A DNA stretch of 64,000 bases from Cucumis sativus (lineage: Eukaryota > Streptophyta > Magnoliopsida > Cucurbitales > Cucurbitaceae): NCBI RefSeq assembly GCF_000004075.3, contig NC_026660.2, positions 10,478,001 through 10,542,000 of the forward strand, in the 5' to 3' direction. Below, piece by piece: positions 37,501-49,255 of the stretch. Numbering within the stretch: the stretch's first letter is position 1; every line of letters starts with the position of its first letter. The translations under genes and the position numbers were made by a program. The notes under the pieces are model-generated. The model ran no database searches. It had not been told where the DNA came from and saw only the letters and a list, made by a program, of their open reading frames with translations.

Positions 37501-37710
37501 TTGGTCATACATATATTTCTCCCAATACACTTGAATAATTGGAATGCTATTACTTTTTCCAACGCATTTCGCTTTCTTTAACAACAGACGTTTCTTTAAT
37601 GCCAAAAAAATTGTCTCCTCAATTTATTATATTTCTATCTAGTAACTATCTGTTTATGTTGTGTAATCATATACTCCAATTTTTTTTAGAAATTGAAATT
37701 AATTTTTTGT
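34568..37710. other. Spacer upstream of the first complete S28 gene
   Basis: Three kilobases of AT-rich DNA without a credible gene. Positions 36590-36720 repeat a short aaaattgaaaattattgtaaat-like word several times. Positions 37420-37520 resemble the upstream flank of the second S28 copy (41845-41960), showing that the duplicated unit includes promoter-side DNA. Confidence 0.55.
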
Positions 37711-37718
37711 TATATAAG
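37711..37718 (+). promoter_or_regulatory. TATA box of S28 gene 1
   Basis: TATATAAG lies 66 bases before the chosen start codon. It favours the ATG at 37777 over the in-frame ATG at 37735, which would fall at or before the expected transcription start. Confidence 0.55.
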
Positions 37719-37776
37719 GCTTTCTTTGCAACAAATGACAAAGCATGAAACATTTTTCATAAATAGTCAATCAGCC

Positions 37777-40700
37777 ATGAGGTTTCCTATGTTTTCTTCC
37801 CCATGGATTCCTTTATTACTTTTTGTTTTTTCAACCTCTGTTGTTACTTCTTTGCAGCATAATAGATTCCCAAGGCTTAGTCCTGTTGGTGAAAAGTTTC
37901 TGCATCATTCTCGAGTTTTGAATTCGCTTCCTTTGGATGATTTCAAGACTTATTATTACAATCAAACACTTGATCATTTCAATTATAGACCTGAAAGCTA
38001 CACAACATTCCCTCAAAGATATATAATCAACTTCAAGTATTGGGGTGGCCCGAATTCGAGTGCACCAATTTTTGCTTACTTGGGTGCTGAAGCACCAATA
38101 GATGATGATTTAGATTTTATTGGGTTTATGACTGATAATGCCATTCAGTTTAATGCTCTTTTAATTTATATTGAGGTGAAGTTTAACTCAAACAAGTTTT
38201 CTAGTTTATATTTTAGAGTTACTAAAGTCTAAAGACCGTTTGTCATCTTAACAGCATCGGTACTATGGAAAATCAATTCCATTTAGATCAAGAGACGAAG
38301 CATTGGGAAATGCAAGCACTCTTGGATACTTTAATTCAGCACAAGCAATAGCTGATTATGCTGCCATTCTTATACATGTGAAAAAGGAATTTCATGCTAA
38401 TTATTCTCCTGTAATTGTTATTGGTGGATCATATGGAGGAAGTAAGTGGTTTAGCAGTAAAAAGACACAAATTCTTTAACTTACATCCAATATTTAACAT
38501 GTCATGTATGTACTATCTATTTTTCAGTGTTGGCTTCATGGTTCCGTCTTAAATACCCTCATGTAGCACTAGGAGCTCTTGCATCTTCAGCTCCAATTCT
38601 TTATTTCGACGATATCACACCACAGGATGGATACTATTCTGTGGTCACCAAGGATTTTAGAGTAAGATTTTGAAAGTTTTACAACCCTTTCTTTTTAAAT
38701 CAGTTCTTTATGTTTTAAAATAAAAATATGTGGATTGTAGGGTCTCAGTGAAACTTGCTATGAAACTATTAAGAAATCGTGGTCTGAGATTGAAACAGTT
38801 GCTTATCAGCCGAATGGTCTCTCCATTCTCGACCAAGAGTTCAAAACATGCCGGTAACAAATTGTGTCTCTTCTCCAAAATTCAAGTTATACATTGTTGT
38901 ACTTACAATCTGTTTGTTTCGTTTTGTCTGCTTTGTTTTTGCCTTCTTCTATTCATCTTTTCTAGTCCTTTAAGAGGATACTTTGAGTTGGAAGACTACT
39001 TGTGGTCCATGTATGCCAGTGCAGCCCAATATAACCATCCGCCTAAATATCCAGTCACGAGGATATGTGATGCCATCGATGGAACTTATTCTGTGAATGG
39101 AACACTTAGCAAAATAGCTGCAGGTGTATTTGCTTTCAGAGGGAGTGTATCCTGTTATATTAACGAGCCCAGAAATGAAACAGAAACTGATGTAGGATGG
39201 AGATGGCAGGTACTTTTTACTTATATTTTTTCTGATAGTAAATTGATCACCGGAAAATTTAACTCACATTTTTAGCCTTCCTTTAGTCAAAATTCTAAGT
39301 TTTAGCCTCAAGACTTGTGTCTTCGTTGAATCATATATAGGAGGCTTACACCTCTCATAAAGAAGCTTACCCCTTTGTGGAAAAACGTTGAGGCTTAAAA
39401 TCTACATGCCTCGTCTAATGATTAGAAAAATAATAATGACTTGCCTAGCTTCTCAAGAAAAATATTAAGGTTTGAGATGTGACAGTTTGAATTAGGACTA
39501 CTTTTACTGTTGTGAAGGCAAGAATTTATATTATAAATCAATCCTAGTAATGATAATAGTAGTGGTAGTGATAAATATTTCTTTTATAATTTTTTATTTT
39601 GTGTAATTTGTGGGGGTGCATTTTCTCATTTTCTGTTCACTTTTATATTGACAATCATGTTTACCAGTAATTGGTAGTGCCAATTTAGAAGTTTTAGAAT
39701 ATTTTTTATTACGCCTCATACCGCCTTGGCTCTTCAAAAGGTAAAGCCTCAAGGCTACCTTTAGGAGTTTAACATTGGGATTCTCTTTTGTAATACTTTG
39801 TGCGATCAATGAAATATTATTTTTTTTCCTACACTGAAGAGCTTGATCTTGTACTTAGTCATGCAGTGAGATGGTGATGCCAATAGGTTCAGATGATGAT
39901 ATGTTTCCACCATCCCCTTTTGACCTTCAAAGCGTCATCAATTATTGCAATAGACTTTATGGTGTTCCTCCCAGGCCCCATTGGGCTACCACCTACTATG
40001 GAGGCCATGTATGCATTTCAATCTCTCCCCTCTCTTTTTTAATAGGAAACTCTACTAGTTTGTTTGAACAAAAGTTTTTCCTTATCTACATACAATGAAG
40101 TTTGCTGTCTTTCTAAATTTTTAAACTGTAGGATATACGACTCGTCCTTCAGAGATTCGGTAGCAATATAATTTTTTCCAATGGACTCAAAGACCCTTAC
40201 AGTATTGCCGGGTAAACAAAGCAGAAACCCTCATTTATAAACAGATGAAGATGATTGGTTTGGCTTGGCCTTAAGTATTTGTCTTTCTCTGACTCCAGGG
40301 TATTGCACAACATATCAGACAGTCTCCTTGCGGTGTATACAACAAATGGTAATACATTCGTCTCTATGTTTTGAAAGCTTTTCATTCTCATTTATGCCAA
40401 TTGAGATATATAGCTTTTGTGTTTTGGAGGGTTATAGTTGATTGGTTTTACCATCTGCCTTTGTTTTTTCTTTCCCATTGATTCACAATTAAAACATCAT
40501 TGCCATACTGTAACAGTATAACACTAGCAATAATTGTTAATAGTTATATTACAATGACATTACTTTTGAGTTTGTTTGGCACCAAAAAAAAAAAACCACA
40601 GGAAGTTTTCATATAAAGAAAAATGAGTCAACTTATATATAAATATAGCAAAATGTCTCTGTCTATTAGTATCTATCATTGTCTATCATTGGTAGACTAA

Positions 40701-40952
40701 AACTTTTTGCTATATTTAAAAATATTTCCAAACATATTTTCGATTAAAAACAATTCTAGAGGGAAATCGATGGAGGAGTTTTATTATTCTCACTGATACA
40801 TTTTAATTTCTGTAGGATCTCACTGCTTGGACATTTTAAAGGCACATGAAACTGATCCTGAATGGTTAGTGAGACAGAGAAAGACTGAGGTTGGTATCAT
40901 TAAAGGATGGATCAGCGAGTATTATGCAGATTTGAAGAAGTACAAACAATAG
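37777..40952 (+). CDS. Lysosomal Pro-X carboxypeptidase-like protein, copy 1 (family S28)
   Basis: Nine exons join in frame to 497 residues: 37777-38175, 38255-38441, 38528-38661, 38741-38853, 38966-39209, 39859-40008, 40132-40211, 40299-40348 and 40816-40952. A hydrophobic signal peptide ([15 protein letters not shown]) is followed by the family hallmarks [29 protein letters not shown] and [11 protein letters not shown]. The catalytic triad is Ser192 in GGSYGGMLA, Asp430 in SNGLKDPYS and His455 in GSHCLD. Family S28 enzymes release a C-terminal residue that follows proline, in lysosome-like or secreted compartments. Plant substrates are mostly undefined. It is the first of three intact direct repeats. 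Introns 5 and 8 are enlarged by non-coding insertions compared with the other copies or with the relic. Exon 4 begins with Gly where both paralogues have Glu. Confidence 0.92.
39230..39840. repeat. Possible insertion in intron 5 of S28 gene 1
   Basis: Intron 5 is 649 bp here against 377 bp in copy 3. The extra part contains repeated words based on aggctta and gcctca (39330-39400 and 39712-39750) that are absent from the paralogous introns. The ends of the element are not clear. Confidence 0.35.
40620..40760. repeat. AT-rich dispersed repeat inserted in intron 8 of S28 gene 1
   Basis: A block containing atatagcaaaatgtctctgtct, tctatcattgtctatcattggtagac and tttgctatattt interrupts sequence that is continuous in the relic (34100-34150). 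The same style of block (tctatca, gatagttt, actatattt) recurs at 52560-52700. This is the pattern of a small non-autonomous element common in cucurbit-like genomes; the family name is not assigned. Confidence 0.55.
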
Positions 40953-42281
40953 AAATCACACTCAAAGGTGATTGAAGACATTCTAGTTTGTAAAGAATAC
41001 CTTTTCTGCTCCTTAGCACTATTATACAATATCCACACGACACAAAAGGGAATGAAAAAGTATGATGAACTTGTAATATGAGCTATCCGTTTGACAATAT
41101 GAACTTGTAACGACCCATCGTAGAATGAGAAATAAAAGATTCTTGCTATATTTTCTATCCTCTTTGTAAGCTTCTTGCTTCTGATTAATAAAGTTGACGC
41201 TCTCGTGCTCTGCTTTTACATTTTCTTTATATGTCTGAAGGCACTGTTCTAGAGCTTATTAGATCATACATGAAGAGATTGTGATTTTAGAACAAAGGCA
41301 ACATTTGATGAGCTTTGACATACTCAAAAGAAAAAATAAAATTGATTAACAAAAAAGAAAAATGAATGGAAACTGTAGTAGTAAGTTGTCGTCATCACAT
41401 ATGCCTTTTTCTTCTTGGTGTCCAAATTTCAAGGGTCAGCTTCACTTCTGGTTTCTAGTTAACAATACAAGTTTTTCATTTTCTGTATTATTCATTAAAC
41501 AGGCACAACATCTTTTTTTTTGGTTCAACGAAACCAACCATCAACTTTTAAGATGCTAACTAGTGCAACTAAGCTATGCTTGGATCGACAAACACGTGCA
41601 CTGTTGCTTCATGATATCTAATTGTCTTATGAATGCAGCATAATCATGGAGGAGAAGGAATCAAGGTTGAATTTCTCTCTTTTAAGTCTTTTTCTTACAT
41701 TGAATTCATTTAGTGTTCATACAAACTATTTATGAAGCCATCCAATTGTTTTCCTGTTAAAATAATAACAACAACAACAACTATAGCATTTTGATTAGTC
41801 ATAATGTTGAACCATTTATAAAAGACTATTCTAATTTCTATTCATATTGCATCATTGTCCATTTGTTTGTATGAATAATAGTATAGTTTGTGAAGTTTCC
41901 AATTGCAATGGTCAATTTTATATTGATTTACATGGATTTGGTATACATATTTCTCCAATTTCTCAAACTTATATGAGAAGATTAGTCTCTTTAAGTATGC
42001 TAATATCACTTCCACACATTTCACTTTCATCTGGGCTGCCAATGGCCAATCTTTAATAAGAAGAGGACCACATAAATTTTTGCCAAGACTTTCTATTGCA
42101 CAAACTTGGTCTCACCTACTAACTATATTAATATCTGATCACAATTAATTGTAAGTTGAAGCCTGTTTCTCAACCGTTTGATAATTATCATTTTTTGGTT
42201 AGATTAAGATTAAGCTTTCTTTGCAATAAGTGACAAAGCTTGAAAAATTATCATAACAGCCATTCTGGCATAAGGTTTCCA
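40953..42281. other. Spacer between S28 genes 1 and 2
   Basis: Starts with a 3' flank shared with the relic (to about 41250) and ends with the upstream flank shared with copy 1. No other gene is seen. The copy-1 TATA word is replaced by tagattaagattaag at about 42200-42214. Confidence 0.6.
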
Positions 42282-45200
42282 ATGTTTTCTTCCCCATGGC
42301 TTCCATTTCTACTTTTATTTCTTTCAAACTCTGTCACTGCTTTCCAGTTTAGAATCCCAAGGCTTAGTCCTATTGGTGAAAAGTTTCTGCATCATTCTAA
42401 AGCTTTGGAATTACCTCCTTCTGATGATTTTAAGACATTTTATTTCAATCAAACTCTTGATCATTTCAACTATAGGCCTGAAAGCTACACAACATTTCCT
42501 CAAAGATATATAATCAACTTCAAGTACTGGGGCGGTGCAAATTCAAGTGCTCCAATTCTTGCTTACTTGGGTCCTGAAGCACCAATAGATTCTGCTATGA
42601 ATGTTATTGGGTTTATGACAGATAACGCTGTCAAGTTCAATGCTCTTCTAGTATATATTGAGGTATATTCCAACTCACACCAGCCTGCGGTCTTTAATCC
42701 ATTTTCGTTGTTATAGAGTCTTGATAAGTAGTTATGCTCTCAAATCTATGCCATCTTGCCAGCATAGGTACTATGGAAAATCAATACCATTTGGATCAAG
42801 GAAAGAAGCACTAAGAAATGCAAGCACTCTTGGATATTTTAACTCAGCACAAGCATTAGCGGATTATGCAGCTATTCTTATTCATGTAAAAAAGGAGTTT
42901 AGTGCTAAGTATTCTCCTGTGATCGTTATCGGTGGATCATATGGAGGAAGTGAGTAGTTTATCCTTCAAAGTCCTCGTACTTCTTAATATCGATTACCTA
43001 ACAAGACATTATCATTCAAAGTTCCCATACTTCTTAATATCGATTACGTAACAAGACATGTATATACCTTTTGTTTACAGTGTTGGCTACATGGTTTCGT
43101 CTTAAATATCCTCATGTGGCACTAGGAGCTCTTGCTTCTTCAGCTCCAATTCTTTACTTCAACGATATCACACCAGAAAATGGATACTATGTTATTGTCA
43201 CCAAGGATTTTAGAGTCAGATGCTAAATCCTTCATCCCTTCCTTGTTTCATGGTTAGCTTTTTTGTTTTGGAACTAATATGCAAACTGAATTGGCAGGAA
43301 GTCAGCCAGACTTGCTATGAAAGTATAAGGGAGTCGTGGTCTGAAATAGAAACAGTTGCCTCTCAATCCAATGGCCTTTCTGTTCTCGACAAAGTGTTCA
43401 AAACATGCAGGTAGTGAAATCGCGACTCTTGTTTAAATTCAATGAAGTACATTGACTTAACATGTTTTGTTTTGTTTCTATTTTTCATTTCTCCTCTGTT
43501 CATTTTCTAGTCCTTTAAGAAGTTCCACACAGCTGGAAAACTACTTGTGGTTCATGTATGCAAGTGCTGCCCAATACAACCACCCCTCCAGATATCCAGT
43601 CAACAGGATCTGTGATGCCATTGATCAAACTTATTCCAATGGAACACTCGGCAAAATAGCTGCAGGTGTATTTGCTTATAGAGGAGAACTCTCTTGTTAT
43701 ATTAATGAGCCCATAAATACAACTGAAACTACCGTTGGCTGGCAATGGCAGGTAAGGTTTCTTAACATGTGAGCCCTCTGGTTCACATGTCTACTTTTTT
43801 TACACTGAATTGATCGACTAGATAACTCACTATTACTACTAATTTGATTACATGGAGAAGGAAAGGAAACTTTGTCCTGTAGGTTTGATGGGTAGAAAAC
43901 CAGCATATATGGAGAGTTGTATTGGACCTCCTTCACCTTCTACATTGACTTGTCTTGTTAGAGAAGTGCTAGGATACCTCCTAACAAGGAAACGCCCAAG
44001 AACACACAGGAAACTCAAAAGCACTCAATTATGGAAATATATAGAAATGTGTTGTAATATTAAGAAAAGTAACAAGATAACCTAGCCTTTTGAGAGGGTT
44101 AGTCTTTCCCAAATTTCCTAAAGAAAATCTCATAAAGTTCCCCCCCGCTCTCAACCCACCCTCTCTCTACTTACTATCTAATTACCAATATATCCCTTCT
44201 AATAACCATAGTAATGATCCTAATATTTTTTCTAAGGGGGTCTTACAAGAAGATGCAAAATAGGAAATAGGTTTTCCTAATCTCTATTTCCATCTTCTTT
44301 ATGGAAGGAAAAAAAAACATTGACATTATTTTGAAAATTAGTTTTTATGTTCTATTGCACATCAGTTTTGAAGATGAAAAAAACAATTCTAAAACAAAAT
44401 CTCAGCTCATTCTTAATCTGGATATGATTGATAACACAAGAATGGCTTGTTTTTTCTTTTGACAAAGCCAATCAAATTACATATGGATCTCAAAGTATAC
44501 AGTACTGAAGATCATGATTTGTTTATATACTGAAAAAGCTTCTTCTTATACTCAGCGATGCAGTGAGATGGTGATGCCAATAAGCACAGGCAATGATACC
44601 ATGTTTCCATCAGAAACGTTTGATCACGAAAGCTTCAGCATTTACTGCAATCAATTATACGGTGTTACCCCTAGGCCTCACTGGGTTACCACTTATTATG
44701 GAGGCCATGTATGCATTTTAACTATTTTCTTTTCAACACAACGATCCACTTTTTTGTTGGAAAAAAAATGATTTCCTTATCTGTAAGAATTACTTACTTA
44801 ATTCTGTTTTGTTTTCTTTCTAAATTCAAAACGCAGGATATACATCTCATTCTTCACAGATTTGCAAGCAACATTATTTTTTCCAATGGACTCAAAGATC
44901 CTTACAGTATTGGCGGGTAAACACGATAGGAATCCATATTTATAACAAATAAAAGGATTACTTTTAACTTGGCCTTGACTGTATCTCTCTTTTTGACTTT
45001 AGAGTATTACACAATATTTCAGACAGTCTCCTAGCAGTGTATACAGCTAATGGTAATGCCTTGACCTCAATTTGTTATGCAAGTTTATCATATTCATACT
45101 ATTCCTGTTTTATAACTTTTTGTGTCTAGGATTTTAATCCATTGGCTTTACTTATTGACTTTTTAGTTTGTTTGCCACAAAAAAGAACAGTAGAAAAAAT

Positions 45201-45399
45201 GTAGCAGGAAATTTAGGCGGGCATCGGATTTTGTTCTAACTAATACATTTTGAATTATGCAGGATCTCATTGCTTAGACATCCTAACTGCAAATAGAATG
45301 GATCCGGAATGGCTGGTTACACAAAGGAAGACTGAGGTTGGTATCATTAAAGAATGGATCGATGAGTATTATGCAGATTTGGCAAACTACAAAAAATAG
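42282..45399 (+). CDS. Lysosomal Pro-X carboxypeptidase-like protein, copy 2 (family S28)
   Basis: Nine exons, at the same phases as copy 1, give 491 residues: 42282-42662, 42763-42949, 43081-43214, 43298-43410, 43511-43751, 44556-44708, 44837-44916, 45003-45052 and 45263-45399. The codon matching the copy-1 start reads ATA, so translation should begin four codons later at MFSSPWLPF; a usable signal peptide ([14 protein letters not shown]) remains. The triad motifs [18 protein letters not shown] and GSHCLD are intact, as are [13 protein letters not shown] and RYYGKSIPF. The donor of exon 3 is GTCAGA rather than GTAAGA. Intron 5 carries an approximately 290 bp insertion and intron 2 a 50 bp tandem duplication. 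The TATA box seen in copies 1 and 3 is not recognisable here, so expression may be reduced although the protein looks functional. Confidence 0.9.
42961..43060. repeat. 50 bp tandem duplication in intron 2 of S28 gene 2
   Basis: Two 50 bp units start at 42961 and 43011, differing at about seven positions. Both contain acttcttaatatcgattac. The duplication lies just before the acceptor of exon 3. Confidence 0.9.
43956..44247. mobile_element. 292 bp insertion with LTR-like ends in intron 5 of S28 gene 2
   Basis: Comparison with intron 5 of copy 3 shows shared flanks: acttgtctt on the left and agatg-aaaatagg on the right (47770-47805 in copy 3). Between them copy 2 has about 290 extra bases that begin TGTTAGAGAAG and end GTCTTACA. 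The TG...CA ends with short inverted words resemble a solo LTR. A matching target duplication is not clear, so the exact ends and class remain open. Confidence 0.45.
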
Positions 45400-46112
45400 A
45401 AAACATCGATGGCAAACGAAAGGAGTTCTAGTTTTAAACAATAATTTTCTTGCTCTTTTTCATTGTACAGTACTTACACAAAAGAGAATGAAAAGCATGA
45501 TATGTTGTGATTCTATCAAAGAATAAGAAATAAAATATTCTTACTGTCCGTTGTGCTGTGTTTTCTGTCTTCTCTTTAAGCTTCTAGCACATTTGATGCT
45601 ATCAAGATCTTAAGATTTTCTTTAAGGATCTTAAGGTTACAATTTTTTCTTTTACTTTATTTGTCTGAAGACACTTTCTAAAACTAAATGGAACCAACAA
45701 ACTGAGAATCTTGAACTGGTTTTAGAACAAGATAAGTAAAAGTTTGACGAGGGACCACAATTGTATTGCACATTTGGAAATGATGCTGTTGAGAGTGTCT
45801 TTTTCTGGCACTTGAAGCATGTTATGCTGATGAAAGCTCTATTTCTCTACTGCAATCAAATCAAGTCAACAATTTCACCGTGGTGCTGGCGGTCAGTGGA
45901 TGATTCGTGCATCCAAATTTTAATGGACACCAAGGAGAGATAAAATGGTTATTTGTTTTTTAACCTTCTAACTTCCTAATCCCTTAAAATAAGAGGTAAT
46001 ACTTCAATGGAAAATTTTGATTGTACTCCCCAGTTACTATTAGTGACAAGTTGTGACTATTTGATCAAAAGTAAGTTAGAAAATCAGAACAAACTTGAGG
46101 GGAACTTTTTGT
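45400..46112. other. Spacer between S28 genes 2 and 3
   Basis: No gene. Part of it (45775-45945) resembles the flank after copy 3 (49500-49680), showing that about 0.6 kb of 3' flank belongs to the duplicated unit. Confidence 0.6.
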
Positions 46113-46120
46113 TATATAAA
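46113..46120 (+). promoter_or_regulatory. TATA box of S28 gene 3
   Basis: TATATAAA lies 64 bases before the start codon, at nearly the same spacing as in copy 1. Confidence 0.55.
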
Positions 46121-46176
46121 GGAGCTCTTTGTTTGAGAAAACTAAGGCCAAGCATTACCAAAGTAAACATCCTACC

Positions 46177-49100
46177 ATGAGTTTTCCCATGTTTTCATCA
46201 TCCCCATGGCTTCCTTTTATACTTTTCATCCTTTCAAACTGTGTTACTGCTACACAGTATAGAATCCCAAGGCTGAGTCCAATTGGCAGAACGTTTCTGC
46301 ATAATGCTGAAGCTATACCTTCATCTATTTCAGATGATTTCAAGACATTTTATTATAATCAAACATTGGATCACTTCAACTATAGGCCTGAGAGCTACAC
46401 ATGCTTCCCTCATAGATATATAATCAATTTTAAGTATTGGGGTGGAGCAAATTCTAGCGCTCCGATTCTTGCCTACTTGGGCGCTGAAGGTCCACTAGAA
46501 GGAGATTTGAACGCTATAGGGTTCATGACTGATAATGCTGCTCGATTTGATGCTCTTCTTGTTTATATCGAGGTAACGACTTCCATGAATTCATTTAGTC
46601 CATATGCTTTAGAATTTTAACATAATATTTTTTTGATCTAACACTTATTGTTTTCTTGTTAGCATCGATATTATGGGAAATCGATGCCTTTTGGATCAAG
46701 AGAAGAGGCACTTAAGAACGCAAGCACTCTAGGCTATTTCAGCTCAGCTCAAGCAATAGCAGATTATGCAGCTGTTCTTATACATTTAAAACAGAAGTAT
46801 CATGCTAAAGATTCTCCTGTAATTGTTCTTGGTGGATCATATGGAGGAAGTAAGTAACTTATCATTCAAAATCTCCAAACTCTATTGCATCCTTTTATGT
46901 ATATAATTGCATAACACATATATATTATGTATACAGTGTTGGCTGCATGGTTCCGTCTTAAATATCCTCATGTGGCACTAGGAGCTCTTGCATCTTCGGC
47001 TCCAATTCTTTACTTCGAAGATATCACACCACATAATGGATACTATTCTATCGCCACCAAAGATTTTAGAGTAAGATCCTAGAATCATGCATCATCTATT
47101 TCATCTTGTAATGTTTTGAAAAACAAAAATGTGACTGCGTTTGCAGGAAGTTAGCGAGACTTGCTATGAAACTATTCGAGATTCATGGTCCAAAATTGAA
47201 ATAATTGGTTCTAAGCCTAATGGACTTTCCATTCTTAGCAAAGAGTTCAAAACATGCAGGTATTTGAATGATTTCCCCTATCCAAATTTAGTGAAGTTAA
47301 GAAAATCTGTACTTTTCATATCATTTGTTTTGTTCTCTTTCCTTGTTTTTAGTCCTTTGAATAGTTCCTCTCAACTGGAAGACTATTTGTGGTCTATGTA
47401 TGCTGGTGCAGCCCAATACAACCACCCACCAAGATATCCAGTCACTAGAATCTGTGGTGGCATTGATGGAGCTTCTCCTGGAAGTGGAATTATTAGCAAA
47501 GTAGCTGCAGGTGTATTTGCTTATAAAGGAAATCTATCCTGCTACAACATTGGGCCGAGAAGCGAAACTGAAACGGACGTAGGGTGGAGATGGCAGGTAA
47601 ATCTTTCTTCAAAATATCGATATATGAGTAATAAACCGGGAAATCCTATTCAATTTATGGAAGTTGTTATTAGTGAGATTACATGAAAGGAAATTAATGG
47701 AGCTTTGTAGTACAGATTTAGCAAGAGAAAAGCATGTTAAAATTTGTCTCAGACCTCCTTTGCAACAGAGATCTACTTGTCTTATCATAGGAGATGTAAA
47801 ATAGGATTCATTAATCATTATATGCCCTTCTTTTTATTCATTCTCTTAGTACTTTTTACTTTTGATTTCTACATCTATGAATGCTGGTGAATCAAAATAT
47901 TTCGGTTGAGTTTGAAACTTAGTAGTGAAGATTATGATTGTTTCTGCACTGAAGAAGCTTCTGTGTGTTCCAGAGATGCAGTGAGATGGTGATGCCATTG
48001 AGCACAACCAATGATACTATGTTTCCTCCAATCACTTTTGACCTTAAAAGCTTTGTAGATTACTGCTATCAGTTATACGGCGTTTCTTCGCGGCCTCACT
48101 GGGTCACCACCTATTATGGAGGCAATGTATGCACTTCGACCATCTCTCTTTTTTTTCTGTGGATATAGGTCCCCTTTGATAACTATTTTATCTTTTGTTT
48201 TCTGCTTTTGAAAATTATAATTGTTTCTTACAAGTTTCTCGTTAGTTTCACTTTTGAAAACACATTGTTTGAATTCCAAGCCAAATTTAAAAAACAATTC
48301 AAAATTTTTTAAAACTACAAATTTTAGTTTTCAAATTTTGGCTTGGTTATTGGAGACATTTTACAAAGTAGGCAATGAAGCGAGGAAGCTATAAGTAAAC
48401 GGTAGAATTAGGGCTTATAAGTTTCATTTTAAAGAAAGAAAACAATAAACAAAATGGCTATCAAATGCATTGAAAACAAATTTATTGCAAAAATGGCTTT
48501 AATTTCTCCCCTCTTTCTTATCTCCATTCAAATTGCAGGACATAAAACTCATCCTTCAGAGATTTGGCAGCAATATCATTTTCTCTAATGGACTCAGAGA
48601 TCCTTATAGCAGTGGCGGGTAAATAAAATCAAGAGCATGGTGGAAATGATTTTAAAATAGTTAAAGTCATTTTTTTCATCTTCAAAATCATTCACAAACA
48701 TATCTTTAATAATTCAAAACCAAGTACTATTAAAGATTAAAGATCAATTTAGTACTTGGTTTACACTTAGCTTAACGTTCATACAATCAAATTTGAGTTT
48801 TGAACGATTAAAAAACATATTTAGAAACAATCTTAAACATAGAAAAAGTGATTTTAACTATTTCAAAATTACTCTCGATCATGTCATGACACATGAAGAA
48901 GAACCAATTTTACATGCTTAATCTCTCATTTCTCTCCTTATGTATGACTACAGAGTATTGCAAAACTTATCTGACAGTCTTCTTGCAGTTCATACACCCA
49001 AAGGTAACAATCTTCTTCTGTTTTGTTTTCAGTTTCGTTTTTGTCTTTCCCCATTGATTCATAGTCATAAATTCTTTCTTCTTTTTAAGATGATTTGTTT

Positions 49101-49255
49101 TGGATATTTCAGGATCCCATTGTTTGGACATTTTACGAGCAAACGAAACCGATCCTCAATGGCTAGTGAAACAAAGAGAGACAGAGGTTAGAATCATTGA
49201 AGGATGGATCAGCAAGTACTATGCTGATCTTGAAAAATCCAAAAAAATAAATTAA
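46177..49255 (+). CDS. Lysosomal Pro-X carboxypeptidase-like protein, copy 3 (family S28)
   Basis: Nine exons give 499 residues: 46177-46572, 46663-46849, 46937-47070, 47147-47259, 47353-47596, 47974-48126, 48539-48618, 48954-49003 and 49113-49255. The start [11 protein letters not shown] precedes a signal peptide ([14 protein letters not shown]). Family motifs are intact: [22 protein letters not shown], the nucleophile [21 protein letters not shown] and GSHCLD. It is the most divergent copy: TCFPHR for TTFPQR in the N-terminal core, a region rich in Gly and Ser (GASPGSG) in exon 5, YYGGN for YYGGH at the end of exon 6, and a longer C-terminus ending KKIN. A terminal-inverted-repeat element sits in intron 6. 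The activity should be as for the other copies; differences may reflect changed substrate preference, which sequence cannot show. Confidence 0.91.
48172..48467. mobile_element. MITE-like element in intron 6 of S28 gene 3
   Basis: The element begins ccctttgataactatttt and ends with aaaatggctatcaaatg, which are inverted complements over about 30 bases with mismatches. The interior has the words tttctgcttttgaaaatta and ttttcaaattttggcttgg. At about 296 bp, with inverted ends and no coding capacity, it fits a MITE. The paralogous introns of copies 1 (123 bp) and 2 (128 bp) lack it. Confidence 0.6.

Noticed and set aside
37735-37776. Alternative in-frame ATG for S28 gene 1
   Set aside because: It lies about 24 bases from the TATA box, at or before the expected transcription start, and the ATG at 37777 directly precedes a good signal peptide.
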